From NCBI GenBank assembly GCA_963675135.1, contig OY776124.1, forward strand, positions 18,722,066-18,786,065: a DNA stretch of 64,000 bases, given 5' to 3'. Below are positions 31,887 through 41,937 of the stretch, piece after piece. The notes beneath the pieces were generated by a model, which was not told the DNA's origin, searched no databases, and saw only the letters and a list, made by a program, of their open reading frames with translations. This stretch comes from Galeopsis tetrahit. Taxonomy: Eukaryota > Streptophyta > Magnoliopsida > Lamiales > Lamiaceae. Positions within the stretch are counted from its first letter, which is position 1. The number at the start of each line of letters is the position of its first letter. The translations under genes were made by a program, and so were the position numbers.

Positions 31887-34800
31887 ATTATTAAGATCAC
31901 TACTTTGCAGGATCGACTGGACTTATACAAGAAAGGTGGTTCAGTTGGTGAGACCTGGTACATAGACAGTGGGTGCTCACACCACATGACTGGTACCAAG
32001 GCCTTACTTACTGACTATCATGAGAAGGAAGGACCAAAAGTCATCTTTGGTGATAGCTCAGTGGCAATCACAAAAGGATTTGGATTCATCAAGAATGGAG
32101 ATGTTGAAATCCAAGATGTATCCTATGTTGAAGGTTTGAAGTATAATTTGTTATCTGTATCTCAATTTTGTGACAGGGGATACAAGGTTCAGTTCAAGAC
32201 CAGAAAATGTGAAATAATTGATAAAAGGACTCACAATGTTCTACTTGTTGGCACAAGACAAGGAAGTATATACATTGTGAACTGGAATAGTTGTCCTAAG
32301 AATGCCTGTCTTATTACTAAGAGTCCTAAAGAAAACAGTTGGCTCTGGCATAAACGCCTCTGCCATCTTAACTTTAAGATAATCAACAAGATTGCTAGAG
32401 AACACCTTGTTGAGGGCATTCCTAATGAAATCTATTCCAAGTCACAAGTATGTGATTCCTGTCAAAAAGGTAAACAGGTAAAGGTTTCATTTAAGTCAAT
32501 TCCTACTCTTTCAACAAGCAGAGTTTTAGAACTCTTGCATATGGATCTTCATGGTCCTATAACACCTCATACATTGAATGGAAGAAGGTACACTCTAGTT
32601 GTAGTAGATGATTATTCTAAGTTTACTTGGGTAGTCTTTCTACACAAAAAGAGTGATACACAAACACTACTTCCAGATCTATTGAAGAAATTGCAGGTTG
32701 AAAAAGGTCATCCCATTGTCAAGATTAGAAGTGACAAGGGGACTGAATTTATTAATTGTTACATTTCTGACTATTGTTCTAAGTCTGGCATTCAGCATTT
32801 GACAAGTGCAGCCAGAACCCCTCAACAAAATGGTGTTGCAGAAAGGAGAAACAGAACACTAAAAGAAGCTTGCAGAGCCATGATTGCAGAATTCAACACA
32901 CCTCAGAAATTTTGGGCAGAAGCTATTAACACAGCTTGCCACTCCCAAAATCAAAGTGCTCTTAATAAGGTGCATGGTAAAACACCTTATGAGGTATGGA
33001 AAGGCAGAAAACCAAGAGTTTCTTATTTTCATATTTTTGGTTGTAAGTGTTTCATACATAACAATGGCAAAAGTAAATTAAATGCTTTTGATGCAAAAGC
33101 TGATGAAGGGATATTCTTAGGATACTCTTCTGTAAGCAAAGCATTTAGAGTGTTTAATTACTCTACCCTATGTGTGGAAGAAACACCCCATGTTGTCTTT
33201 GATGAGAATATGCAGGACTCTGCTGATCATCAGCTCAGTAAGAAAGTTGACAAACTACAGCTTCAGATCAACAATGAAGATGATGACACAGGAATATATG
33301 AATCTGTACAAGCATATAATCCTTTCCTGAAAGTTCTAGATCAAGATTCTGATAAAGAAAAGGTAAAAGACAAAGGTGAGTCATCTAATACTTCTGAAAT
33401 AAAAGAATTGAATGACTGCTCTCCTATGAACAAAACTGCTGATATAAATGATACTGATCTGCATGATAATTTGCATGATGTAAATGATGATACTGTTAAG
33501 AATAGAAGGACATGGAAGTCTGCTCATTCTACTGATCTGATTCTAGGTGATTCTAGTATAGGTGTTAAAACTAGAAAACAATTGGTTGATTCAAAAGAAG
33601 AACCTAGTAAGTCTTTATTTTGCTGGTGTTGTTTTCTATCATCTATTGAGCCCAAAACTGTGATTGAAGCTTTAAGTGATAGTAACTGGATTATAGCCAT
33701 GCAGGAAGAACTTAATCAGTTCACTAGAAATGAAGTTTGGGAACTTGTTGATAGACCTAGTAATCATAATGTTATTGGCACTAAGTGGATTTTCAAGAAC
33801 AAAAGGGATGAAAATGATCTTGTAGTTAGAAACAAAGCTAGATTAGTTGCTCAGGGCTACTCTCAAGCTGAGGGTATTGATTATGATGAAACTTTTGCTC
33901 CTGTAGCTAGACTAGAAGCTATAAGATTATTCCTTGCTTATGCTGCACATATGAAATTTACTGTATATCAAATGGATGTGAAAAGTGCATTTTTGAATGG
34001 TATACTTGCTGAAGAAGTTTATGTAGAACAACCACCTGGTTTTGAAGTGAATAGTCACCAAGTATACAGGTTAAAGAAAGCACTATATGGATTGAAACAA
34101 GCCCCAAGAGCCTGGTATGATACTCTTTCTTTATTCTTACTTGAAAATGGTTTTACAAAAGGCAAGGTTGATAGAACTTTGTTTAGAAGACAAGAAGGTA
34201 ATGATATATTACTTGTTCAAATTTATGTGGATGATATTATCTTTGGATCACCCAACAAAACCATGAGTGAAAGTTTCTCTACACTCATGCAAAGTAAATT
34301 TGAAATGTCTATGATGGGAGAAATGACATATTTCCTTGGTCTTCAAGTAAAACAAACTTCAGAGGGTATCTTTATAAATCAAGCAAAGTACACTAAGAAT
34401 TTGCTAGATAAATTTGGTATTAAAACCTGTAAGACAGTTGGTGTGCCCATGCAACCTACATACAGAATGGATTCTGATGAAGGAGGTAAGTCTTCTGACC
34501 AACCTCACTATCGTGCTTTAATTGGCTCTCTACTCTATCTAACTGCCAGCAGACCTGATATTGCTTTTTCTGTTGGAGTATGTGCAAGATTTCAAGCAAA
34601 CCCCAAGGAAAGTCATCTGGAAGCTGCTAAAAGGATATTGAAATATCTAAAGGGGACCATTAATCGAGGATTATGGTATCCTGCAGATGATGATATATCT
34701 TTAAGTGGTTATTCAGACTCGGACTTTGGAGGTTGCAAAATAGATAGAAAATCTACTTCAGGATCATGTCAATTTTTAGGAACTAAGCTCATTTCATGGT

Positions 34801-35180
34801 TTTCAAAGAAACAAACAAGTGTGGCAACTTCTACTACTGAAGCAGAATATATGGCTGCAGGTAGTTGTTGTAGTCAGCTTCTTTGGCTAATACAACAACT
34901 CAGAGACTACAATGTTGTAGAATCTAATGTACCTATATATTGTGACAGTAATAGTGCCATTGCCATCACTCAAAATCCTGTTTTACATACTAGATGCAAA
35001 CATGTTGATATTAGGCATCATTTTATTAGGGATCATGTTGAAAAGAAGAATATTAGAATGGAAAAGATTCATAGTGATATTCAAAGAGCTGACATTTTTA
35101 CAAAACCATTGGCTGAAGTGAGATTCAGAGAATTGTGCATTAGTTTAGGATTGATAGATATGGATTCTGTGTGTATATAG
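31887..35180 (+). CDS. pol: Pol polyprotein of the inner copia (PR-IN-RT-RNase H), intact
   Basis: The frame opens at 31887 after a TAA in this frame (31884-31886) and has no ATG near its start; a TTG lies at 31905. Residues are counted from 31905. Aspartic protease DSG at about 21-23 (WYIDSG). Integrase HHCC site around 145-190, catalytic core with MDLHGP, DDYSKF and PQQNGVAE. RT from about residue 620, with LVAQGYSQ, FAPVARLEAIR and YVDD at 774-777. RNase H at the end with STTEAEYMA and a final TKPLAEVRFREL. It lies in the -1 frame relative to gag, with no overlap, so expression needs something other than a simple frameshift. Confidence 0.93.
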   Translation: MIKITTLQDRLDLYKKGGSVGETWYIDSGCSHHMTGTKALLTDYHEKEGPKVIFGDSSVAITKGFGFIKNGDVEIQDVSYVEGLKYNLLSVSQFCDRGYKVQFKTRKCEIIDKRTHNVLLVGTRQGSIYIVNWNSCPKNACLITKSPKENSWLWHKRLCHLNFKIINKIAREHLVEGIPNEIYSKSQVCDSCQKGKQVKVSFKSIPTLSTSRVLELLHMDLHGPITPHTLNGRRYTLVVVDDYSKFTWVVFLHKKSDTQTLLPDLLKKLQVEKGHPIVKIRSDKGTEFINCYISDYCSKSGIQHLTSAARTPQQNGVAERRNRTLKEACRAMIAEFNTPQKFWAEAINTACHSQNQSALNKVHGKTPYEVWKGRKPRVSYFHIFGCKCFIHNNGKSKLNAFDAKADEGIFLGYSSVSKAFRVFNYSTLCVEETPHVVFDENMQDSADHQLSKKVDKLQLQINNEDDDTGIYESVQAYNPFLKVLDQDSDKEKVKDKGESSNTSEIKELNDCSPMNKTADINDTDLHDNLHDVNDDTVKNRRTWKSAHSTDLILGDSSIGVKTRKQLVDSKEEPSKSLFCWCCFLSSIEPKTVIEALSDSNWIIAMQEELNQFTRNEVWELVDRPSNHNVIGTKWIFKNKRDENDLVVRNKARLVAQGYSQAEGIDYDETFAPVARLEAIRLFLAYAAHMKFTVYQMDVKSAFLNGILAEEVYVEQPPGFEVNSHQVYRLKKALYGLKQAPRAWYDTLSLFLLENGFTKGKVDRTLFRRQEGNDILLVQIYVDDIIFGSPNKTMSESFSTLMQSKFEMSMMGEMTYFLGLQVKQTSEGIFINQAKYTKNLLDKFGIKTCKTVGVPMQPTYRMDSDEGGKSSDQPHYRALIGSLLYLTASRPDIAFSVGVCARFQANPKESHLEAAKRILKYLKGTINRGLWYPADDDISLSGYSDSDFGGCKIDRKSTSGSCQFLGTKLISWFSKKQTSVATSTTEAEYMAAGSCCSQLLWLIQQLRDYNVVESNVPIYCDSNSAIAITQNPVLHTRCKHVDIRHHFIRDHVEKKNIRMEKIHSDIQRADIFTKPLAEVRFRELCISLGLIDMDSVCI

Positions 35181-36442
35181 AACTGTGATAACATTTCAGG
35201 TACTGATCTTATACCAAGAGGAAGATAAAGCAGAAAGTAAGAGCAGTACATCAAAACTCAAGTGGTATCTAGACAATCCTATGTCAGATCACTAAAACAG
35301 GTAACAAGGTTACTGAAGTGACCTTAATCCCAATGAGGAAGCTGGTAAAGCTGAGGGACACTGAGAGCATACATTAAGGGGGAATCTGTGATTTCTTAAA
35401 GATCCTTTTGTTGACTCAGATCACTAAAGTCACTTTAGCAAAAACCTTGATATGATCATTAAATTATGCATATTGTTGCTAATCTGTACTGTTTTACACT
35501 TATATCTCATGAACTAACACTTTTACCAAGGTGAAACAGGCACAGAAGAGGAATTCTCCATTGAAGGGGGAACTGATCTGATTACAAAATTGAAGAAGTC
35601 TACTAATCTGATCTGATTACAGGCTATAACAGTCTACAGATATATTCTGATTAATAAATTGACTTGTCTACAGAACTGTGCTGATTACAAAGTTTCTTTG
35701 TCTACAGTACTGATCTGATTACAATTCAGTTATTCTACAGAACTAATCTGATTACTGACTAATCTGTCTACAGAAAGATTTGTTTACTACTAATCTGTCT
35801 ACAAGAAATCTACTGATCGGACACAGTACTGATCTGAGGATTACTGTGCTGATATCAAAAAGATGAAATCAGGGAATTTGGGTACTGATCTGAGGATTAC
35901 TGTGCTGACCCATCTACTGATCTGAAATCTACTGTGCTGATTCATCTACTGATCTGATTTCTAAAAAGGTTACTCAGCTGATCACAGTACTCAGCTGATC
36001 CAGATAAGTGAAATTTTCTTTAAAAATAAGTAAGAAAATGAAGTGAAATTGTTTTGGAAACTACTGTGCTGATTTGCATCAGAACAGTCTTTTGGTTTAG
36101 ATTACTCTAAGTCAAAAATTGTTCAAATTTTCAGATTACTAATAGAGAAGATTAATACACTCTTCTATTTCTAACCTAAAAATTGTGGTGTATTTATCAA
36201 ACACAAGTTGGCTCCAAAAAAATTAAGAATGTTACTAGAATGTGAACAGTTATGGTTTAACTCGAATTTCGAGATTTAATCCCAACCATTCTTTATAATA
36301 ATCTAATTCAATCCTAGCCCTAGATTGGTTTTGAATTATAACAAAAACAATCACACTTCATCTTCTTCATTCTTACGAGTTCATTTCTGGAAATATCTTA
36401 ATCTCTTAACTTCTGCAAACTGATTTCTACAAAATTTCTCAT
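35181..36442 (+). other. Noncoding region between pol and ORF3 of the inner copia
   Basis: No ORF. Packed with 'ctgatctgattac' and 'tactgatctga' words (about 35570-36000). Alternating 'tgtctacag' and 'actgtgctga' motifs give an almost repeat-like texture. Conserved in position in the outer copy (20662-21806). A candidate for ORF3 leader or regulatory RNA. Confidence 0.55.
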
Positions 36443-39400
36443 ATGGCAACCATCAATATTATCAATGAAGCTAACCAAGTAGCAGGAACTTTTGATTCGA
36501 ATTTATGGATGCGAAAGAAGGGAATTTTCGTGGAGAACGCTGTCTACTTCAATGGCAGACACAGTGCAGAAAATCAAGCTATCTTAACTATGTGTGAAGA
36601 ATGCGGTCTACGAAAGTTTCTGGAGTCATTTCCCGTAAATGTCTACGAACCAGAAGCGGTGGAATTCTATTTACAACTCCAAGGAGACAAAAATGGTGTT
36701 CACTCCATGCTAGCTGGACACAAAGTCACTATTACAAGGGACATTCTCGAAGTAATGTTGGACTTACCACAAGGTCCAGTAGATATCATGACCTACAAAG
36801 CTGGAGAAGAAAAGGAGTGCGTAGGAAAATGGACAGGTGTTGAGACAGAGACCTTGACGAATTTAAAGAAGGATGTACTTCCTACTGGGTTGCAGTTCTT
36901 GATGGATATTGCAGGAAAATGCTTGTTAGGGCAACATCATAGCCAGGATGCCTTATCGAGTTTTAAAATTAGAATCATGGCTGCGATCATCTACAGAGTG
37001 GAAGGTGATTGGCAAGGATTCTTTCTGGAAAGGCTAATGACTGAAAAGGAAAAGGTTTTGTTTGATGAGGACACTTTGGAATTCTCACTGAAATCAAAGT
37101 TAGGGTTTGGAAACAAGCTGAGTTTCTTGCTGCCTCAGCTGGCGAAGAAACCTTATTGGAGTAATCCCAAGAAATTCCATCATGGGAAATTCTTGATGAA
37201 GAAGGAGTCTGTTCAATTTGAACAAGATAACCCCTTGGAACACACTCAAGAAGTTGAAGCAGAGGAGTCTGGAGCCTCAATGTACCAATCGGAGGATGAT
37301 CAAACTGAGGTTAGATCAAAATCAAAGCATGATCCGAGCAGTACTACTTTAAGAAGAGGAAGGTCTGCTACTGCTGCCTCGGAACCAACAGTTCGTTTTG
37401 TGGAAACTGTGGTACAATCAAGCTCAGATGAGCAAGAGGTTAGTGTTCCTAGTCCAATTGCTATTCATAAGAGGACTAAGTCAAGGAGTGTTAGGAGGAA
37501 GTTAGTTGTTGTCTCCCCTACCCCTTCTGATTCTGAACCAAGCCAACCTGAACCCCAAAAACCTCAACCTTCATGTTCTGGAGGATCAGATCACTACTTT
37601 TCTGAGACTCAGAACACTCCCCATTCATCACCTCAGCTCACTACCTTTGAGCCTACTTCAATTCCTACCCCTCAACAACACACTTCACATCAACCTTCAC
37701 CACATCAATCCCCATTACAGGTTCATGCTCACTCTACTGAACATGAATTTGAACCTTCTACTGAGCCTATTGACATTTCATCATCTCCTGAACCTGAATT
37801 TATTACTCCCAAACCTGCTGATTTGATGGAGTACACTATTTGTGACAAGGAAGATAGAATCAGAATTGATTTGAGAATAGCACTGTTGAAACAATTTCCT
37901 GGATTGGATGAAAGCTCTGTTGAGTTTGAGAAACTCCTTAGGATAGGCACTTGGGTGTATCTTAAGAGGAGTACTTTGAAGGAATGTTTAGCTATCATGG
38001 AAGGAATGGGAGGTGCTTCAATCTTTGATGATTGGGAAGCAGAACAAATGCAAGCAGCTGGTGTTAACTCTTTTCTTGAGTTAGTCACTCCAGAGTCTGT
38101 TGTACTTCTTGTTGAGAGATTAACAGGGATCAAGTACACTGTTGAAAAGATTGCAACTCCTGTCTCTGATGAAGATTTATTTAGTGAAGAGAAGGGTGTT
38201 GATGAAAATGCTGCTGAAGAAGATTTTATGGAAATTGATGAAGACATTGTCAATGCAACAGAAGTGTTTGAGAACACTGTTGTACTTGAAGAAACTGTTG
38301 TGATTGAGGAAACTGATGCTGTTGACACTCAGGATGTAAATGCTGAAGAATTGGAAAGCATTCCTATTCAATCTACTGATCCTATTGAGGATGTGCAAGA
38401 AGAGATCAGAACAGATCATGTTGAGAAGGAATCTGATGTTTCTGAATTTGAAAAATTGAAAAAGCAGAATGCTGAACTTCAAGCAAAGATGGAAGCTGCT
38501 GTTCAAATGTTTCAAGAAGCTACTGAAAGGATGAACAAGATGCATTCTGAACACTCTTATGAGAAGGTAATGGAGTATACAATGTCCAAGATATTTGACC
38601 TTCATAGAGTACAAGAGAAGAATTTGTCTCAGGTGTTGCATAAGAAGCTGGAGCAACACATATCTTCCCTGAAGGAGTGGCATGATGAAGCCAAAAAGGG
38701 GGAAGACAGGACAAGACAAGTGATGGAACAAACACAGTCACAACAAGCTCAGCTGGTTGTAAGTCAAGATGAATTAAAAGCTGAAATTCACATGTTAAAT
38801 GAAAAACTGAAGCAAAGAAAGCAACAGAAGCAACAAGGACAAGAGATTGTTGAGAAAAGACCTGAGATTGCAGGAAGTTCAAGTCAGAGGAAGAGGAAAT
38901 TAGTTTTATCTGATGAAGAACAACAAGAGGAAGAAGCTGAAAGAATGACTAGATCAAAGAGCAAAATGAAAGCTGTTATGACAAGTGAAGAAGAAAGTTT
39001 GAAAAAGAAGAAAGAGAAGGATGTCAAGTTCTTGAAAACAAGATTTGATAATAGAGTCACAGCTTTGAAGAAAAAGATGAATGCTAAAAGGAAAGCTGAA
39101 GGACTGTTTGACAAAGATTTTCAAGATGAAAACTTTGTGGATTTCATAGTGTTGACAGAACATATGGAATACTGGAAAAATTTGAAGAAGAAATGGCAGA
39201 TTGCAAACTTCATTGTGAAGAAGTTTGGTGATCATTCTAGCAAAGAAGCAGAGTTTGTTGATTTTGAAGAATTTATGCTGAATATTGATCAAGAATTCTG
39301 GGAAGACATAGCACAAGTGGCTAATCGTGCTGGAACTAAGATTTTATGCCCTGAAGAACCTAATTGGGAACCTCCAAGACTGGAAAGTGGAGAACCTGAT

Positions 39401-39511
39401 TATAAGGAAATTAACAACATTATTGCTGAGATTATCAAGGATGAAGGAATCACTGACCATCAACACATGATGGATATCAAAGCAAGGATGTATGTGGCAT
39501 TTAGAATTTGA
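36443..39511 (+). CDS. ORF3 protein of the inner copia (1022 aa), function unknown
   Basis: Intact frame in the sense orientation after pol. The start ATG has context catATGgca. Globular N-terminus (about 1-270: TFDSNLWM, FVENAVYFNGRH, MCEECGLRKFLES, GQHHSQDALSSFKIRIMAA), a Ser/Pro/Gln/His-rich middle (about 290-450), an acidic region, a coiled coil (about 670-720, FEKLKKQNAELQAKMEAAV), a basic patch RKRKLVLS (about 815) that may be nuclear targeting, a Lys-rich helix, then the conserved C-terminal domain (EYWKNLKKKWQIANFIVKKF ... PNWEPPRL). No signal peptide or membrane helix is visible. I do not recognise a catalytic motif. Plants have many such extra ORFs in SIRE-like elements; the role is unknown. 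Confidence 0.82.
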   Translation: MATINIINEANQVAGTFDSNLWMRKKGIFVENAVYFNGRHSAENQAILTMCEECGLRKFLESFPVNVYEPEAVEFYLQLQGDKNGVHSMLAGHKVTITRDILEVMLDLPQGPVDIMTYKAGEEKECVGKWTGVETETLTNLKKDVLPTGLQFLMDIAGKCLLGQHHSQDALSSFKIRIMAAIIYRVEGDWQGFFLERLMTEKEKVLFDEDTLEFSLKSKLGFGNKLSFLLPQLAKKPYWSNPKKFHHGKFLMKKESVQFEQDNPLEHTQEVEAEESGASMYQSEDDQTEVRSKSKHDPSSTTLRRGRSATAASEPTVRFVETVVQSSSDEQEVSVPSPIAIHKRTKSRSVRRKLVVVSPTPSDSEPSQPEPQKPQPSCSGGSDHYFSETQNTPHSSPQLTTFEPTSIPTPQQHTSHQPSPHQSPLQVHAHSTEHEFEPSTEPIDISSSPEPEFITPKPADLMEYTICDKEDRIRIDLRIALLKQFPGLDESSVEFEKLLRIGTWVYLKRSTLKECLAIMEGMGGASIFDDWEAEQMQAAGVNSFLELVTPESVVLLVERLTGIKYTVEKIATPVSDEDLFSEEKGVDENAAEEDFMEIDEDIVNATEVFENTVVLEETVVIEETDAVDTQDVNAEELESIPIQSTDPIEDVQEEIRTDHVEKESDVSEFEKLKKQNAELQAKMEAAVQMFQEATERMNKMHSEHSYEKVMEYTMSKIFDLHRVQEKNLSQVLHKKLEQHISSLKEWHDEAKKGEDRTRQVMEQTQSQQAQLVVSQDELKAEIHMLNEKLKQRKQQKQQGQEIVEKRPEIAGSSSQRKRKLVLSDEEQQEEEAERMTRSKSKMKAVMTSEEESLKKKKEKDVKFLKTRFDNRVTALKKKMNAKRKAEGLFDKDFQDENFVDFIVLTEHMEYWKNLKKKWQIANFIVKKFGDHSSKEAEFVDFEEFMLNIDQEFWEDIAQVANRAGTKILCPEEPNWEPPRLESGEPDYKEINNIIAEIIKDEGITDHQHMMDIKARMYVAFRI

Positions 39512-39808
39512 AGATGCAGAATGAAGATGAAAGACAAGCTCAGAAGATAACATTTCTATCCTTAATCTTTATTTCTATATTTTTGTGATTTTCATATTCT
39601 GTGACAAGCTCAGAAGATAACATTTCTATCCTTAATCTTTATTTCTATATTTTTGTGATTTTCATATTCTGTGATTATTTGTAATATTTGATCTTATTTG
39701 AATATGAATCTGGAATTTTGAATTGATGAACTGTTATGATAGACTACATACTTAACTACTGATTTATTAACATTTAAGTAGTTTTGGCTTCATCAAAAAG
39801 GGGGAAAT
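39512..39808 (+). other. 3' UTR and polypurine tract of the inner copia, with a 70-bp tandem duplication
   Basis: The unit beginning gacaagctcagaagataac occurs twice without visible change (39533-39602 and 39603-39672). The PPT aaaagggggaaat is at 39796-39808, directly before the LTR. Confidence 0.85.
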
Positions 39809-41528
39809 TGTTGGGATATGAATCCTATAAACAATGTTCTAGTTGATGAAAGTATGTTTTGATGGCCAAAAGCAACTTAAAGTTAGTGATATATGTGGTT
39901 CTAAGTCATCTTAACTAAGTCATCTGAATATAAGCTTACTAATCTGATGAGAAACTTAAGATTGAGTTTACTGATCTTAATGTTAACTGAAGTAAGTTTA
40001 CTGATCTTATTGAGTAATATCAAAGTTAAAATTACTGATCTTAACTGAGTTATGTGAAATAAGATTACTGATCTTAGTGTGGAAACTGAGAATATTTTTA
40101 GTGATCTTATATGAAATATTTGAAACTGAGTTACTGATCTGAGTTACTAATCTGAGTTACTGATCTGATGTACTTACTGATCTGATGTGATTACTGATCT
40201 TATATGTAAGTTACTGATCTTAAATGTTTACTGATCTTAGATATTTACTGATCTTATATGGAAGTTATTGAACTTACATGAGTTACTGATCTTATGAGTT
40301 ACTGATCTTATTATTTACTGATCTGATATATGAACTGATAGGAACTAAGCTGATATTTTGTATTGTATAGACAGCTTATAGTGTAGGACTTAGAAATACT
40401 CATCTGTATATAGTTCAGTTGATGTATAGATAGGTTTTATATATGTAAAGTTGTATTTTATTGTATTCAGCATTGAAAAGTTCAGAACAGTAAAATCAGA
40501 ACACTAGATTAGAACTAGATTAGATGAAGATCAGAAGACTAAAGAAGACTCAGAGGACTACTTCAGACTAAGAAGACTTCAAGAAGAGTTGAAGATAAGC
40601 TGAGAAGCAATCTGGAGAAGTTTAGAACAGTTTTTGGTTACTGTGCTGATTGAATCAGAAGAGTAAAAATCAGCAGAGTAAAATCCGAAGAGTAAAAATC
40701 AGAACAGTAAGTTACTGTGCTGATGTGTTGAAATTAAAGAATAAGTTTGGAAAGCTTATTTAAAGTGTAACTGAAGATATATTGAAGAGATGCTGACTTA
40801 AAAGGAAGTTACAAAGTCGGTTACAAGAAGAAGTTACAAAAACAGTTTTAGAGTTAGTTGAGAGTTGGTTCACAAACTGCTAACTGTCATACTAAGTTCT
40901 ATAAATACTGTATGATCTCCTACTGCTAAAGACTACTGAAGCAATTACTGATCTTAGAGAAATCAAGAGCAAGTCTACAAGCAAGAACTCACAGAGTTGA
41001 AGGAGATTAAAGAAGAAGAAGAGCCACTGAATTGAAGAGAAGAATCAAAGGCTATTCAAAGAGAAGTTTTACTTTTCAAGTTTAAGTTTGTATTTTGTAA
41101 AACAAGTGTGCTAGTTACTTGTAGAATTACTAGTAGATCGAAGATATACCTGGAGGTATAATCGAAAAGATCAAAGTCTTAATCTTGGGACTTTAAGCCA
41201 CAAGAAGCTCAAGAAGAGTAATAAAACTTCACAACTGGAGTTGTGAGAGTGGATGTAGACATTTGTCGAACCACTATAAAATTCTGTGTTCTTTACTTTA
41301 CTGTTTAATATCTGTTTGATATCTGTTTAACTAAGAACAGTAGAATTAACAAAGATAAAGATCTATAGAAGAGTTGAGTATAAATCTGTTTGGGCTCATT
41401 AGTAATCTGATTATTCCGCATTGTGTATTCTGATATATTGAAAGATTTTTGAAAAGTCTATTCACCCCTCCCCTCTAGACATTTTCACTAGCTTACTCAA
41501 TATTATTAACTCAACTTTGGGACCAACA
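39809..41528 (+). repeat. 3' LTR of the inner copia (1720 bp)
   Basis: Same length as the 5' LTR and identical except three substitutions seen by eye. TATA box at 40900-40907. Ends GGGACCAACA before TSD CTGTC (41529-41533). Confidence 0.95.
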
Positions 41529-41776
41529 CTGTCCAAATTGTTTTGTTTCATTTCTTCCGAAGTCAGTTCTGACCTTGGTTTAGGGACCAGTGCTCCAACT
41601 GGTTTAGATGGATCCAGAACAGTAGTGTTTTCCTCCATGGTGACAATTGGTCCTTCAGTCACCACAGACACCATTAGATCATGGGTTGAGCTAAAGATGG
41701 CCTCCATCCTGAGCTTCCAGTAGTCATAATCTGCAATCTTGAACTTAGGCAGTTTGTTCACATTAGTGTCATCCAT
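41529..41776 (-). pseudogene. Gag of the outer copia, first 83 codons
   Basis: The ATG at 41776 starts MDDTNVNKLPKFKIADYDYW, nearly identical to the inner gag. The frame meets the inner LTR at 41528 after ...KQNNLDS. The remainder of this gag is at 27433-25121, so the two pieces flank the inner element exactly. Confidence 0.9.
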
Positions 41777-41937
41777 GTTTGATTAGACAAATAAGATCAG
41801 TAGTATAGCAGATAGATTTCAAGTATTCAGATAGTGACAGATATCAAGAAAGAGTATCAAGATCAGTAAGTTTTCCCTTAAGATCTGTAAGGTTATCAAG
41901 AAACAGCAGTCCAAAGAACTACTGCTCTGATACCACT
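41777..41937 (-). other. Leader and primer binding site of the outer copia
   Basis: Minus-strand TGGTATCAGAG at 41935-41925, two bases from the LTR, then about 150 bp of untranslated leader up to the gag ATG. Confidence 0.8.

Larger units (their letters stand above)
27434..41528 (+). mobile_element. Inner Ty1/copia (SIRE-like) element with ORF3, structurally complete
   Basis: 14,095 bp. Both LTRs are 1720 bp and differ at only three positions by eye (27946, 27948 and 28083 regions). TSD CTGTC lies at 27429-27433 and 41529-41533. PBS TGGTATCAGAG follows the 5' LTR; the polypurine tract aaaagggggaaat precedes the 3' LTR. Gag (851 codons), pol (YVDD intact) and ORF3 (1022 codons) have no internal stops. 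Three LTR differences suggest a very recent insertion, on the order of 10^5 years or less under usual plant substitution rates (rate assumed). It may be active. Confidence 0.95.

Noticed and set aside
36443..39511. ORF3 as a retroviral-type envelope gene
   Set aside because: No signal peptide, membrane helix or cleavage site is visible; the protein is charged, with coiled coil and basic patches.
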